Source of the DNA: Oscillospiraceae bacterium
GTDB taxonomy: Bacteria; Bacillota; Clostridia; Oscillospirales; CAG-272
Direction: 5' to 3'
Length of the DNA stretch: 64,000 nucleotides
Assembly: GCA_015065455.1 (NCBI GenBank)
Contig: SVQI01000003.1
Span: 81,463 to 145,462, forward strand
Shown here: positions 1-12,416 of the stretch, piece by piece
Layout of the letters: each line of letters starts with the position of its first letter
How positions within the stretch are numbered: position 1 is the first letter of the stretch
Notes under the pieces: model-generated
Databases searched by the model: none
Seen by the model: the letters and a program-made list of their open reading frames with translations, nothing else
What the model was told of the DNA's origin: nothing
Made by a program: the position numbers and the translations under genes

Positions 1-563
1 GGTGTGTTTTTGAAATTAACGTTTCCTTTGTTGATAGAAATATCAAAATCACAAACAAAATTAATATCTTTAACAGATACGTTTCCGTTGTTGATTTTTA
101 TGTCAAAAACCTTGACTGTTGATTTTGGTGATAAATAAATATTTATTACTTTTTTACTATTATGTTTATCAAATCTAAAATAATTACGAATACCTTCAAA
201 TTTAAAATCTCCGCTTTGAGCGCGACCTATAAGAGAAGATATTATATCCTCTTCAACGGTAAACGCTCTGTTGCTGTTATACGCGGTATATTCAAGCGAA
301 TTGAAGTTAATAATTTCTGCGTAACATCTATCAGAGTTTCCGATTATGTTGATATCGGTGTTATCCATTGAAATGTTTATTTTATTAGTGTTTTCCCAAG
401 GAAATGAAACAGCTTCTACCAAATCGCCGTTTTTATTTAAGTTTTGCTTGAAAAGATCGACGTTTTCATTTTTAGCAACGGAAACTGCCTGGCTTCTAAG
501 AATTACACCTGTAATTATCAAAAGAATTGATATTATTATAAAAACAATGGAGGTTTTCTTCAT
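1..563 (-). CDS. DUF4097-like beta-helical surface protein (3' end outside window)
   Basis: Open from an ATG at 563 to the window edge without a stop, so only the first 187 residues are visible. The N-terminus is a signal-anchor (MKKTSIVFIIISILLITGV). The later part has short repeats of the INNGNVSVKD / INKGNVNFKN type, which is how DUF4097 adhesin-like beta-solenoid domains look. A GGAGG lies 9 bases before the ATG. It follows the DUF1700-like gene with only one base between stop and start, so the two are probably translationally coupled. The family role is poorly defined (envelope-associated). Family assignment is by pattern and moderately sure. Confidence 0.7.
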   Translation of the reverse strand, partial: MKKTSIVFIIISILLIITGVILRSQAVSVAKNENVDLFKQNLNKNGDLVEAVSFPWENTNKINISMDNTDINIIGNSDRCYAEIINFNSLEYTAYNSNRAFTVEEDIISSLIGRAQSGDFKFEGIRNYFRFDKHNSKKVINIYLSPKSTVKVFDIKINNGNVSVKDINFVCDFDISINKGNVNFKNT

Positions 564-564
564 T

Positions 565-1614
565 TTATTTTTCCTCCTTTATTTCATTTTTAAAGTAGAT
601 TTTTGCAATTTTAATACAGAATTTAAATAGTGCTTTTATTTTAACGAATAGGTAAGGAACAAGTCTTTTTACGTAGTTGTGCATAAGGATACACAAAAGC
701 ATAGTTACGCCGACAGAGGATACGCCAAGTCCTATCTCGTAAAGCCCTATGGAAAGGGATGAAAATGACATATATATTCCGTATCCTGCGGGAACCAATG
801 AAAAGATTATTCCGCCGATAAGTAAGAGTATATAACCGACAGAAAAAGCTATAGATGAAATTACGAGTAGTGGGAAGAGTAATGCTGTTATTGCAAACAA
901 CAAACTATAAGCCAAGATTGAAATAGGAAGTGTTGCTTTAAAAACATCATCTGACATTTTTTTACGTAAATTTGTAACCCAAATTTCAAACTTAGACTTT
1001 TTCGTTGCAAACAGTGTATCAAAATCGTACTCGGAAATATCAAATTCTGCATCTGCATTATTTTTTTCTTCTTTTACAATGTTGTTTGCGGCTGTTTTTT
1101 CGAGTTCTATAGTGATTTTTTCTGCCTCTCTGACGTGTTTTTCAAAGTCAGGAGATTTTTTTATTTCTATAGTCATATCAACAACGGTTTTTTCGTCGTC
1201 TTCCGATTCTTGTTCGTTAGTTATGTTTTCGCTTTCAATATCAACGGCAACGTATTCAGTAGTTAAGTCGTTATCGTCGATGTTATCTGTTTTATCTTCA
1301 ACTATAGATATATCAATTCTTGTGCTTTCATTTTCTGTTTCTTTTATAGTTGGCTGCTGTGCTGTTTTTTGAGAGGTTGGTGCAATATTTGGTTTTAATC
1401 CTGTCGCATTTTGTTTTGCAAGTTCAAGATTATAGATTGATTGAACAATACCGTCTATACCGCCGGCGCCTTTTATAACTTTATCTATATCTACTGCAGT
1501 TTTGCCTCTGAAGCATTTTTCAAATACTAAAATATGTTTATCTATTGTCTGTTCGGGAACGTTCAGTTCTGAAAGTCTGTCTTTTATGGTTGCCATAAAA
1601 ATAAACTTTTCCAA
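565..1614 (-). CDS. DUF1700-like membrane protein with acidic linker
   Basis: About 350 residues. The N-terminal 60 residues form a small helical domain (MATIKDRLSELNVPEQTID...) like the HAAS/DUF1700 head found beside DUF4097 proteins. A long acidic, low-complexity linker follows (roughly 75-200), then four hydrophobic segments in the last 150 residues. Start choice is difficult: AAGGAGG at 1626-1632 sits 2 bases from a TTG at 1623, 11 bases from a TTG at 1614 (chosen), and 29 bases from the first ATG at 1596. Such pairs are often preceded by a PadR-type regulator; none is seen here. Function unknown; probably an envelope stress or surface module with the downstream gene. Confidence 0.65.
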   Translation of the reverse strand: MEKFIFMATIKDRLSELNVPEQTIDKHILVFEKCFRGKTAVDIDKVIKGAGGIDGIVQSIYNLELAKQNATGLKPNIAPTSQKTAQQPTIKETENESTRIDISIVEDKTDNIDDNDLTTEYVAVDIESENITNEQESEDDEKTVVDMTIEIKKSPDFEKHVREAEKITIELEKTAANNIVKEEKNNADAEFDISEYDFDTLFATKKSKFEIWVTNLRKKMSDDVFKATLPISILAYSLLFAITALLFPLLVISSIAFSVGYILLLIGGIIFSLVPAGYGIYMSFSSLSIGLYEIGLGVSSVGVTMLLCILMHNYVKRLVPYLFVKIKALFKFCIKIAKIYFKNEIKEEK

Positions 1615-1651
1615 TTTCTTCAAAACCTCCTTAAAAAAATAACCTATGTTG

Positions 1652-1680
1652 TTGTCTTATTAAAAAATATATGTTATAAT
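1652..1680 (+). promoter_or_regulatory. sigma-A promoter of trmB
   Basis: TTGTCT (1652-1657), 17-base spacer, TATAAT (1675-1680). Predicted start near 1687, giving a leader of about 90 bases before trmB. Confidence 0.7.
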
Positions 1681-1681
1681 C

Positions 1682-1709
1682 ATTATACCATATAAATTGG
1701 AAATTGCAA
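1682..1709 (-). promoter_or_regulatory. sigma-A promoter of the DUF1700-like/DUF4097-like pair
   Basis: On the minus strand, TTGCAA (1704-1709) is followed after 16 bases by a perfect TATAAT (1682-1687). Its -10 box lies 1 base from the -10 box of the opposing trmB promoter. Confidence 0.6.
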
Positions 1710-1778
1710 GAATCATATATTGTGGTTTTATAAATATTCTATGTACATTTTTATGATTTAAAGAGGTAATATATCAAA

Positions 1779-2393
1779 ATGAGAGCGAGAAAAAAGAAAC
1801 ACGGAGCAGAAAGACTTGCGGCAGTCTCAGATTATTTTATTCAGAAACCTATTCTTGATACTAAAAAGAAGACGTATTTAGAAATTGGCTGCGGAAAGGG
1901 TAAATTTATAATTGAAAATGCAGAAAAAAATCCTGATATAAACTTTATTGCAGTTGAAAAGGTTTCTGACGTTATTTTGTTGGCTGCAGAAAAGGCAAAA
2001 CAAAAAGAACTAAAAAACGTAAAATTTATGATATGTGACGCTAAGGGATTAACTGAGCTTTTTGAGAAGAATTCGGTTGATTTGATCTATCTTAATTTCT
2101 CAGATCCTTGGCCCAAAGCCGGTCATTACAAACGCAGATTGACTTATAAGGCGTTTCTTGACGTGTATAGAGAAATACTGAAAGAAGAGGGTGCTATATT
2201 TTTCAAGACTGACAATGCGGGGCTTTTTGAGTTTTCTCTGGAGCAATTCAAAGAGGATGGTTGGCGTCTTGAAAACGTAACAGATGATTTACATAACAGT
2301 AAGTTTGCTTGTGATAACATTATGACAGAATACGAAAAGAATTTTTCGGAAAAGGGATTTACAATACACAGACTTGAAGCATATATAAAATAA
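1779..2393 (+). CDS. trmB: tRNA (guanine-N7-)-methyltransferase
   Basis: Transfers a methyl group from S-adenosylmethionine to N7 of G46 in the variable loop of tRNAs. The 204-residue length fits the single-domain bacterial enzyme. The SAM-binding EIGCGKGKF is at residues 36-43, the acidic end of strand 2 at E60, and the family signature DPWPKxxHxKRR at 109-120. It has AAAGAGG upstream of the ATG. It forms a single-gene unit, with its own promoter and a terminator right after the stop. Family assignment is firm. Confidence 0.95.
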   Translation: MRARKKKHGAERLAAVSDYFIQKPILDTKKKTYLEIGCGKGKFIIENAEKNPDINFIAVEKVSDVILLAAEKAKQKELKNVKFMICDAKGLTELFEKNSVDLIYLNFSDPWPKAGHYKRRLTYKAFLDVYREILKEEGAIFFKTDNAGLFEFSLEQFKEDGWRLENVTDDLHNSKFACDNIMTEYEKNFSEKGFTIHRLEAYIK

Positions 2394-2397
2394 AAAA

Positions 2398-2430
2398 GAT
2401 CGGTAGTCAGTTTTGACTACCGATTTTTTG
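2398..2430. terminator. Intrinsic terminator, trmB (likely bidirectional)
   Basis: Arms ATCGGTAGTCA and TGACTACCGA around a GTTT loop, then T6. It lies between the convergent trmB and dehydrogenase genes and has A-tracts on the other side, so it can serve both. Confidence 0.85.
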
Positions 2431-2440
2431 TTTTAAAATG

Positions 2441-3703
2441 TTAGATGTTCTTTGCGTTTTCGAGAACGTATTTTTCAGCTCCAGCACACCAGAGACCGTT
2501 GTTCTTTGCGATTATGTCAGCGAGATCAGCATAGAATTTATCAGTCTTTCCGAGCTCAGCAAAATCAGCAAGAGCTGTCAAGGGCATTGATTTGTGTGTG
2601 TAGATAAGCTTTTTAGCACCGGGAATCTTGGGAAGGTTGAGAGTTGTTTCAACAACTGCGTCAAGTCCGCCGATGTGAGTGATCATACAAGATGGGTCGA
2701 TAATACCTTTGTGAGCAAGTGTATTAGACTCATTCATATCATCTGTGTTACCACCACTTGTACCTACAATGTGTGTAGATGTGTAGTGAACGTTATAGAA
2801 GTTGAAGTTTGCAGAGAACTTAGGATCAATAGGACCAGCAAAGAAGTTAAGACATCCGTCTCTTGCAAGAAGTCTGTCGCCCATTTCAACAACAGGTTTA
2901 ACGGGGGCAAATACGAATACGTCGTCAAATCCGTGTCCGTCTGTAAGATCCATCATATACTTATCAGCATCTTCAAGCTCTGCTGTGTTTACGTATACAA
3001 GCTTAACTCCATTCTTTGCCGCATCTTCAACAGTGATAATTTCAGCAGCTCTGTTAAGTCTTGCTGTATCAATATCTGTTACAACAACGAGAGAGGGACG
3101 AGGGTCGACGTGTATAGCATAGTCAATAGCGCCCATTCCCATAGGTCCTGCACCTGCCATAATAGCAAGCTTACCGCCTTTTTTGATGCCCATATCGTGA
3201 ACGTATACACCGTTGGTTGTGTGATACTGAGCATGATATGCACCAATAATACAAGACATAGGTTCAGCCAATGAACCGTAGAAATATGCATCACCTTCGT
3301 AGGGAAGCAAGCAGTCCATTTCCATTACTTCGTGAGGAAGAATAACGTACTGAGCAGCTCCTCCGCAGTACTGGTATGAATAACCGGGAGCATCAAGCTT
3401 GCCTTGATAGTTAATTGCAGGCTGAATGGTAAATTTTTCGCCTTCTTTATATTTATCTTTCCATTTTGCGCCGACTTCAACAATCTTGCCGCAGAACTCG
3501 TGTCCGATTATGATGGGGTTTTCAGCTACGTCGTTGGGAACTCTTTTGTGGTTTTCGCCCTGAATAGCAGCCTTATATGAAGACATACAAATACTGTCTG
3601 AAACAATCTCAACAAGTACTTCATCGTCTTTGATTGCAGGCAGTTCAAATTCTTCAAGACGAAGGTCGTTTACACCGTAAAGTCTAACAGCTTTAGTTTT
3701 CAT
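2441..3703 (-). CDS. Zinc-dependent medium-chain dehydrogenase, L-sorbose-1-phosphate reductase-like
   Basis: 420-residue MDR-superfamily oxidoreductase. Visible catalytic zinc ligands are C39 (DSICMSS) and H68-E69 (IIGHEFCG), with a third likely acidic ligand at E147 (SLAEPMSC). The Rossmann motif GAGPMG is at 184-189. The four-cysteine structural zinc lobe of classical alcohol dehydrogenases is missing. From memory the N-terminal half is very like SorE, the L-sorbose-1-phosphate reductase of enteric bacteria, but no PTS or other sugar genes lie nearby, so the substrate is inferred only. It is a monocistronic unit with an almost perfect promoter and the shared trmB terminator. Confidence 0.8.
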   Translation of the reverse strand: MKTKAVRLYGVNDLRLEEFELPAIKDDEVLVEIVSDSICMSSYKAAIQGENHKRVPNDVAENPIIIGHEFCGKIVEVGAKWKDKYKEGEKFTIQPAINYQGKLDAPGYSYQYCGGAAQYVILPHEVMEMDCLLPYEGDAYFYGSLAEPMSCIIGAYHAQYHTTNGVYVHDMGIKKGGKLAIMAGAGPMGMGAIDYAIHVDPRPSLVVVTDIDTARLNRAAEIITVEDAAKNGVKLVYVNTAELEDADKYMMDLTDGHGFDDVFVFAPVKPVVEMGDRLLARDGCLNFFAGPIDPKFSANFNFYNVHYTSTHIVGTSGGNTDDMNESNTLAHKGIIDPSCMITHIGGLDAVVETTLNLPKIPGAKKLIYTHKSMPLTALADFAELGKTDKFYADLADIIAKNNGLWCAGAEKYVLENAKNI

Positions 3704-3761
3704 TATAAATTGCCTCTTTCTTTTTACATTATTATTGCAAAATAAGTTCTTTTATGGTAAT

Positions 3762-3790
3762 ATTATAACAGATATAATTTGTATTGTCAA
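3762..3790 (-). promoter_or_regulatory. Consensus sigma-A promoter of the zinc dehydrogenase
   Basis: Minus strand TTGACA (3785-3790), exactly 17 bases, TATAAT (3762-3767): a full consensus match, implying strong expression unless repressed. Confidence 0.85.
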
Positions 3791-3833
3791 CGGAATTTCG
3801 GTGTATAATTTGTGTATTACCATATTTATCTAA

Positions 3834-7117
<3,284 letters not shown>

Positions 7118-7128
7118 TTGCATTTTTT

Positions 7129-7168
7129 TGGCGTGATAATCTTATCGGGATATCACGCCAGTTTTTTG
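7129..7168 (+). terminator. Intrinsic terminator of ligA-obgE
   Basis: Ten-base arms TGGCGTGATA / TATCACGCCA followed by GTTTTTTG. Confidence 0.88.
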
Positions 7169-7195
7169 TTTATAAAAATGATCATTAATTTTCAA

Positions 7196-7243
7196 TGAAA
7201 AAAAGAGAAAACTTGATTGGTTATCTACCATGTTTTCTCTTTC
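7196..7243 (-). terminator. Intrinsic terminator of the D,D-carboxypeptidase gene
   Basis: On the minus strand GAGAAAAC and GTTTTCTC arms flank a 19-base loop and run into T7, just after the stop codon of the 7261-8187 gene. Confidence 0.75.
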
Positions 7244-7260
7244 TGTGTTTTATTAAATAG

Positions 7261-8187
7261 TTATTCAAAATAATTTATAATTATATTTGCATCTTCAAAG
7301 CGTACGTTTTTTTCATCTGCACCGAAAATGCCGGCAATATATTCTCTACCGTCTTCAAATTTAAAGACGAAGATGAGTGAGTATTCTCCGCTTATAGATC
7401 CTGTTTTTAAGCCGATCGCATATGGAGAATAATATTTGCTATCTTCATCTAGAAGTTTGTTTGTGTTTACCCAAGTGTTTATTTCACCGCTCGCATAGAG
7501 CACGTCGTCGCTGTACATTCCAGCATATTTTGCAATTAACGGATTTGCCATTGCGGCTTTAGCGACAAGTGCCATATCTTCTGTAGTAGTATAGTGTGTT
7601 TCGTCCGCATAGCCGTCGGGCGCGGTAATAAATGTACCGCAAAGTCCTAATGTCTTCGTATAAGTATTAACACCATCTGTAAAAGACTTAAGTGCTTCCG
7701 TACCTGATGCGTTCTCTCCCTTGAACTCGCGGCCTACAGCCGCAGCAAGCACGTACGCGGCATCATTTCCCGAAGGCAACATCATTCCTTCTACAAGCAT
7801 TTCTACTGTCAATTTGTGTCCCTTTTTTATATAAGCAATCGACGAGTTGGTTTTCACAAAGTCAAGTTCATCTCCCGCAGTCACAACACTTTCAGGTTCA
7901 AGCACAGAAAGCGCATAGAGTGCCGTTATAAGCTTCGATGTGCTTCCGGGATAAACAACCTTGTTCTTGCCTTTTGCGAAAACGAAACAGTCTTTTTGCA
8001 CATCGTACACAAATCCCTGCGGCGATTTTATATTTATTTTACAAAGCTTATTGCTGTATGCGATAGCATACTCGTCTGAATCATCGTGCAAAATAGCGTT
8101 AGGTCTTGACTCAGCGCACGAAACAAAAACAAAAGCAAAAATAATTATAAAAGTGCATACAAGCGCTGTATACCATATCCTTTTCAT
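7261..8187 (-). CDS. D-alanyl-D-alanine carboxypeptidase (peptidase S11, DacA/DacF type)
   Basis: Penicillin-binding serine peptidase that trims the terminal D-Ala of muropeptide stems. 308 residues. All three active-site motifs are present: SxxK at S82-K85 (GSTSK), SGN at 139-141, KTG at 261-263. The N-terminal hydrophobic segment ends FVSC, so a lipoprotein anchor at C24 is possible, though F at -3 is not ideal for a lipobox. It is short and lacks the long C-terminal beta domain and amphipathic helix of DacA. AAGGAG lies 7 bases before the ATG. Separated from the his operon by about 100 bases. Confidence 0.9.
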   Translation of the reverse strand: MKRIWYTALVCTFIIIFAFVFVSCAESRPNAILHDDSDEYAIAYSNKLCKINIKSPQGFVYDVQKDCFVFAKGKNKVVYPGSTSKLITALYALSVLEPESVVTAGDELDFVKTNSSIAYIKKGHKLTVEMLVEGMMLPSGNDAAYVLAAAVGREFKGENASGTEALKSFTDGVNTYTKTLGLCGTFITAPDGYADETHYTTTEDMALVAKAAMANPLIAKYAGMYSDDVLYASGEINTWVNTNKLLDEDSKYYSPYAIGLKTGSISGEYSLIFVFKFEDGREYIAGIFGADEKNVRFEDANIIINYFE

Positions 8188-8290
8188 TGTAAAAACTCCT
8201 TATTCGATATATGTTAAAAATTGTAACACCTTTTCGTTTTTTGAATTCTCCAATAAGAACATGATGCTTTGGACTGAGTTTGTTTATTGA

Positions 8291-9061
8291 TTATATTTCA
8301 AAACCAATATTTTTAGCGATTTCTTCGTATTTGTCAAACTTATAACAAATATTATCTGCCGAGTGACTGTCGCTTGAAAGGATAACTTTTCCGCCTTTTT
8401 CTTTTATATACTGTAAAATCGGAAGAGAAGGATATGCTTCGGTTCTGTATCCTCTTGAAATTGCACCCGTGTTGATCTCAAAGGGCTTACCGTAGGGAAG
8501 CAGTTTATCTACTGCATCTCTATATGCTTTTACATATCGTGGATTTGTCTCATCAAAAAGCTTATAACCCTCGTTAAACTTTGTAATCAAATCAAAATGA
8601 CCTATAATATCAGCTTTTGTTTTATTCAATACGTCGCCTATGAGTTTATAATAATCCTCAGCGTATGCATAGTAGTCTCCGTTGTAATGCTTATTAACAG
8701 CATTTACCGTAATCTGTTCGCTTTCATCAACGGGGATATATTCGTCATTTTTGCACAAGTAGTGTACACTTCCGATAGAATAGTCAAAATCGAGGTAGGG
8801 AACACCTGCGTAATAATCCTGTTCGATTCCGCAAAGCACTTGTATTTTGTCTTTATAGACTTCTTTTAGTCTGTTAACTTCCTCAAAATACTTCTGCATA
8901 ACGGGTCTTGTCATACAGTAGCTTTCATCAAAACCTGTATTGCAGTGTCCGGAAATACCTATTGTTTTTAGCCCTTTATTTATACCTGCAACAATCATTT
9001 GTTCGGGAGTGTTTTTTCCGTCACAAAAGCTTGTGTGCATATGCAGATCACAAAGAATCAT
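8291..9061 (-). CDS. hisK: Histidinol-phosphatase, PHP family
   Basis: Hydrolyses histidinol phosphate to histidinol, the eighth step of histidine synthesis. 256-residue PHP-superfamily metalloenzyme: the metal-binding DLHMH is at residues 5-9, with further His/Asp ligands in GISGHCN, GHFDL and SSDSHSADN. It overlaps hisIE by 4 bases (ATGA), which makes it the last gene of the operon and supports the HisK role over other PHP phosphoesterases. HisB here is only the dehydratase, so a separate phosphatase is required and this gene supplies it. Confidence 0.9.
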   Translation of the reverse strand: MILCDLHMHTSFCDGKNTPEQMIVAGINKGLKTIGISGHCNTGFDESYCMTRPVMQKYFEEVNRLKEVYKDKIQVLCGIEQDYYAGVPYLDFDYSIGSVHYLCKNDEYIPVDESEQITVNAVNKHYNGDYYAYAEDYYKLIGDVLNKTKADIIGHFDLITKFNEGYKLFDETNPRYVKAYRDAVDKLLPYGKPFEINTGAISRGYRTEAYPSLPILQYIKEKGGKVILSSDSHSADNICYKFDKYEEIAKNIGFEI

Positions 9062-9708
9062 TTTGTCATTTTCTCCTGCTTAACCTTGTGATCAATTACG
9101 TGGCGTGATGCAAGCTCGTTATGAATATCTTCAAGGGAAATACCCATTTCTATCATAAGTACCATCACGTGATAGGTAAGATCGGCAATTTCATAGATAG
9201 TTTCTTTCTTATCGTTGCCTTTAGCACCTATTATAACTTCAGTACACTCTTCTCCGACTTTTTTAAGGATCTTATCGATACCTTTTTCAAAAAGATAGGT
9301 TGTGTATGATCCTTCCTTTTTTTCAGTTTTTCTGCCTTCAATAAGCTTCATAAGAGACTGTAATGAAAATTCGTGTAAGTCATCGCTCTGGAATACAGGG
9401 TTTTCAAAGCATGAGGTTGTTCCGAGATGGCAAGCGGGTCCATCAGGTTCTACCATAACTGTAAGAGCATCTTTATCGCAATCTGCCGTTATAGAAACGA
9501 TGTGCTGGTAATTACCGCTTGTTTCACCCTTAAGCCAAAGCTGTTGTCTTGAACGGCTGAAAAAGCATGTAAGACCTTTCTCCATAGAAATCTGGAGACT
9601 TTCTTTGTTCATATATGCAAGAGTAAGAACCTGTTTGGTTTTTGCATCTACAACTATTGCGGGAATCAAACCCTTTTCGTCAAATTTGAGTTCGTTAATG
9701 TTAAGCAT
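9058..9708 (-). CDS. hisI: Phosphoribosyl-AMP cyclohydrolase / phosphoribosyl-ATP pyrophosphatase
   Basis: Bifunctional HisIE, 216 residues, catalysing steps 2 and 3 of histidine synthesis. The HisI part (about 1-110) has [21 protein letters not shown] with metal-binding Asp, Cys and His. The HisE part (about 115-210) has [13 protein letters not shown] and the helical NTP-pyrophosphohydrolase acidic residues. AAAGGAC precedes the ATG. 23 bases after hisF. Confidence 0.95.
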   Translation of the reverse strand: MLNINELKFDEKGLIPAIVVDAKTKQVLTLAYMNKESLQISMEKGLTCFFSRSRQQLWLKGETSGNYQHIVSITADCDKDALTVMVEPDGPACHLGTTSCFENPVFQSDDLHEFSLQSLMKLIEGRKTEKKEGSYTTYLFEKGIDKILKKVGEECTEVIIGAKGNDKKETIYEIADLTYHVMVLMIEMGISLEDIHNELASRHVIDHKVKQEKMTK

Positions 9709-9731
9709 ATTTATGTCCTTTCAATTGATAA

Positions 9732-10490
9732 TTATATTCTCGTACAAATTCTGTTTGATTTTAGTTCTTGTTTAAGATCGTTAATTTCAACTTCTCCAAA
9801 GTGGAAGATGGAAGCAGCAAGTCCTGCGTCAACCTTGGGTAAGGTTTTGAATAAATCAACGAAGTGCTGTTTGTTTCCTGCTCCACCGGAAGCAATGACG
9901 GGAACGGAAACAGCGTTGCAAACTGCATCAAGCATTTCAAGGTCAAATCCTTTCTTTACGCCGTCTGTGTCAATGGAATTAACAACAATTTCTCCGGCGC
10001 CGTTTGAAACGCACTTTTTTATCCATTCAATAGCTTCTATACCTGTATTTTCTCTGCCACCTTTAGCAAACACTCGGAATATTCCGTCAACTCTTTTTAC
10101 GTCAACGGATAAAACTACGCACTGATCTCCGTATAGTTTTGCGGCTTCGTATACGAGCGACGGGTTTTTAATTGCGCCAGAGTTTACGCTTACTTTATCG
10201 GCACCGCATTTTAAAACTCTGTCAAAGTCTTCTACAGTATTTATACCGCCGCCGACAGTGAGAGGAATGAATATTGTACTTGCAACTTCGCAAAGAATAT
10301 CGGAAAAAAGTTTTCTTTCTTCAAATGATGCTGTTATGTCATAAAAGACAAGCTCATCGGCGCCGTTATCACTGTAATATTTAGCAAGTTCAACGGGAGA
10401 TGATACGTCATTTAAGCCTTGGAAGTTTACTCCCTTTACAACTCTACCGTTCTTTACGTCGAGGCAGGGAATTATTCTTTTTGTAGTCAT
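9732..10490 (-). CDS. hisF: Imidazole glycerol phosphate synthase cyclase subunit
   Basis: Beta-alpha barrel that joins ammonia from HisH with PRFAR to give IGP and AICAR. 252 residues, the usual length. Catalytic aspartates D11 (CLDVKNG) and D130 (SVDVKR) are both present, with phosphate loops TVGGGI and ASGGAG. It overlaps hisA by 4 bases. Confidence 0.97.
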   Translation of the reverse strand: MTTKRIIPCLDVKNGRVVKGVNFQGLNDVSSPVELAKYYSDNGADELVFYDITASFEERKLFSDILCEVASTIFIPLTVGGGINTVEDFDRVLKCGADKVSVNSGAIKNPSLVYEAAKLYGDQCVVLSVDVKRVDGIFRVFAKGGRENTGIEAIEWIKKCVSNGAGEIVVNSIDTDGVKKGFDLEMLDAVCNAVSVPVIASGGAGNKQHFVDLFKTLPKVDAGLAASIFHFGEVEINDLKQELKSNRICTRI

Positions 10491-11200
10491 CGTGCCACCT
10501 CGATCGCTTCTTTTATTGAAATTGCCTTAGTGTAATATGCTTTACCGATTATTGCTCCGTAAATGTTTTGTTCGGCAAGTTTTTTTACGTCTTCAATGCT
10601 TGATACACCACCAGATGCAATTATTTGCATATTGCATTTTTTTGAAAGCTCTTTATAAAGCTCGTGGTTTGTACCTTTCATAGCGCCGTCTTTGGAGATA
10701 TCAGTGCAAATAAGCGTTTTTATACCTATGTTTTGCATTTGCAGACAGAAATCAAAAGCGTCGAGGTTAGATTTCTCTGTCCAACCTTTGACAGCAACAT
10801 AACCGTCTTTTATGTCAACACCAATAGCTATTTTTTCGCCGTATTTGTTAACTGCTTTTTCAGCAAAGGTTCTGTCAGTTACAGCGGCCGTTCCGAGTAT
10901 TACTCTGTCAAGTCCTGCATCTATATATCTGTCTATTACGTCAATAGAACGAACACCGCCACCAACTTCGCAGAAAAGGTTGGTATCCTTTTTGATTTTA
11001 CATACTGTTTCGAGGTTAGGTGTTGTGCCTAGCTTTGCTCCTTCGAGGTCAACTAAGTGAATATGTGTAGCCCCCTGTGAAAGAAAGTCTCGTGCGATCT
11101 CTGTAGGGTTATCACTGTAAACTGTCATCTGTGCATAATCACCTTTAAAAAGTCTGACAGCTTTTCCGTCATATAAGTCAATAGCAGGGTAGATTATCAT
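10487..11200 (-). CDS. hisA: Phosphoribosylformimino-5-aminoimidazole carboxamide ribotide isomerase
   Basis: Barrel isomerase feeding HisF. Start taken at the ATG at 11200 so the protein begins MIIYPAIDL as in the family. A TTG at 11209 would add three residues but sits only 3 bases from the AAAGGCGG. Catalytic D8 and D129 are present. Five bases after the hisH stop. Confidence 0.95.
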   Translation of the reverse strand: MIIYPAIDLYDGKAVRLFKGDYAQMTVYSDNPTEIARDFLSQGATHIHLVDLEGAKLGTTPNLETVCKIKKDTNLFCEVGGGVRSIDVIDRYIDAGLDRVILGTAAVTDRTFAEKAVNKYGEKIAIGVDIKDGYVAVKGWTEKSNLDAFDFCLQMQNIGIKTLICTDISKDGAMKGTNHELYKELSKKCNMQIIASGGVSSIEDVKKLAEQNIYGAIIGKAYYTKAISIKEAIEVAR

Positions 11201-11205
11201 ATAAC

Positions 11206-11826
11206 TCAAATACCGCCTTTCTCACAGAATGCGCGAAGAATATTAAGTCCAACGTTTCCGCTTTTTTCAGGATGGAACTGACATCCAAATATATTATTTT
11301 TGCCTACAGCCGCAGTAATATCAGCACTGTATTCAGCTGTTGCAATAAGTGAATCGTCACAACCCGATGCAAAAAAAGAATGAACAAAATATACGTAATC
11401 GTTTTCGTTTATATATTTAAAAAGTGGCGATTTTTCACCATGGAATTTAAGACTGTTCCATCCGATGTGCGGAATTTTTAAGTTTTTGTCAATAACGTCC
11501 GATAACGGTTTTATTTCACCCTTTAAAAGACCGAGGCCTTTTGATTCGCCGTATTCATAGCTTTTTTCAAAAAGCATTTGCATACCCAGACAAATTCCAA
11601 GAAGGGGTTTTCCGTTGTTTGCTTCGGAAATTACAACGTCTGCGAGTCCCGATGAAAAAAGCTTGTCCGACGCATCTTTAAAAGCGCCAACACCGGGAAG
11701 TATAATTTTTTCTGCTGATTTTATTGTTTCAGCGTCGTTTGTAACTATAGCATCAGCGCCAACGCAGGCGAGAGAGCTTTTTAGTGAGAATAGATTGCCT
11801 ACTCCATAGTCAATTATTGCAATCAT
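11206..11826 (-). CDS. hisH: Imidazole glycerol phosphate synthase glutamine amidotransferase subunit
   Basis: Class I glutaminase that supplies ammonia to HisF. 206 residues. The full catalytic triad is visible: C79 (GICLGMQ), H185 and E187 (QFHPEKSG). Its ATG overlaps the hisB stop by one base. Confidence 0.97.
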   Translation of the reverse strand: MIAIIDYGVGNLFSLKSSLACVGADAIVTNDAETIKSAEKIILPGVGAFKDASDKLFSSGLADVVISEANNGKPLLGICLGMQMLFEKSYEYGESKGLGLLKGEIKPLSDVIDKNLKIPHIGWNSLKFHGEKSPLFKYINENDYVYFVHSFFASGCDDSLIATAEYSADITAAVGKNNIFGCQFHPEKSGNVGLNILRAFCEKGGI

Positions 11827-12416
11827 CAGAGAATCCCTTTCGTTGACGGTATTTCATTAGCTGACAGAGGGTCTTTTCTTGCAGCACTGCCGAGCGCTCT
11901 GCCTACAGCTTTAAAAGCTCCTTCAATAATGTGGTGCGCTTTTTTACCGCTTAATTGCTTTATGTGAAGTGTTAATTTTGCATTTCTGACAAAACCGAGC
12001 CAAAATTCTTCAACAAGCTCGGTGTCAAAATCACCCACTTTTTCTGTGGGGATCTGAAGATCAAATCCTAAATAATCTCTGCCTGAAATATCAACTGCTG
12101 CCAATATTAACGCTTCATCCATAGGTAACGTAATATCTCCGTATCTGTTAATTCCTCTTTTGTCGCCTATTGCATCAAAAAAAGCAATACCAAGGCAGAT
12201 ACCAATATCCTCAGCAGAGTGGTGATAATCTATGTGTGTGTCTCCTTTACATACTACTTCAAGGTCAAAACGGCTGTGTTTCGAAAAAAGTGTCAGCATG
12301 TGGTCAAGAAAGCCGCATCCGGTGTTTATTTTTGATTCACCTTTGCCGTCAAGTCTAATTTTTAAATAAATGTCAGTCTCTGCAGTTTTTCTGCAAACTT
12401 CAGCAACTCTGATCAT
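11826..12416 (-). CDS. hisB: Imidazoleglycerol-phosphate dehydratase
   Basis: Manganese enzyme dehydrating IGP to imidazole acetol phosphate. 196 residues, so the monofunctional form. Metal-binding HHxxED (YHHSAEDIG) and a second HH (KAHHIIEGAFK) are present, with GFLDHM near the N-terminus. It overlaps the end of hisC by 17 bases. Confidence 0.97.
   Translation of the reverse strand: MIRVAEVCRKTAETDIYLKIRLDGKGESKINTGCGFLDHMLTLFSKHSRFDLEVVCKGDTHIDYHHSAEDIGICLGIAFFDAIGDKRGINRYGDITLPMDEALILAAVDISGRDYLGFDLQIPTEKVGDFDTELVEEFWLGFVRNAKLTLHIKQLSGKKAHHIIEGAFKAVGRALGSAARKDPLSANEIPSTKGIL

Noticed and set aside
162-630. Two short plus-strand frames at the left edge
   Set aside because: They oppose the DUF4097-like gene, which has signal-anchor, SD and coupling to its upstream gene.
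2594-3274. 226-codon plus-strand frame opposite the zinc dehydrogenase
   Set aside because: Antisense to a gene with clear active-site motifs; Cys/Val/Ser-rich product typical of a shadow frame.
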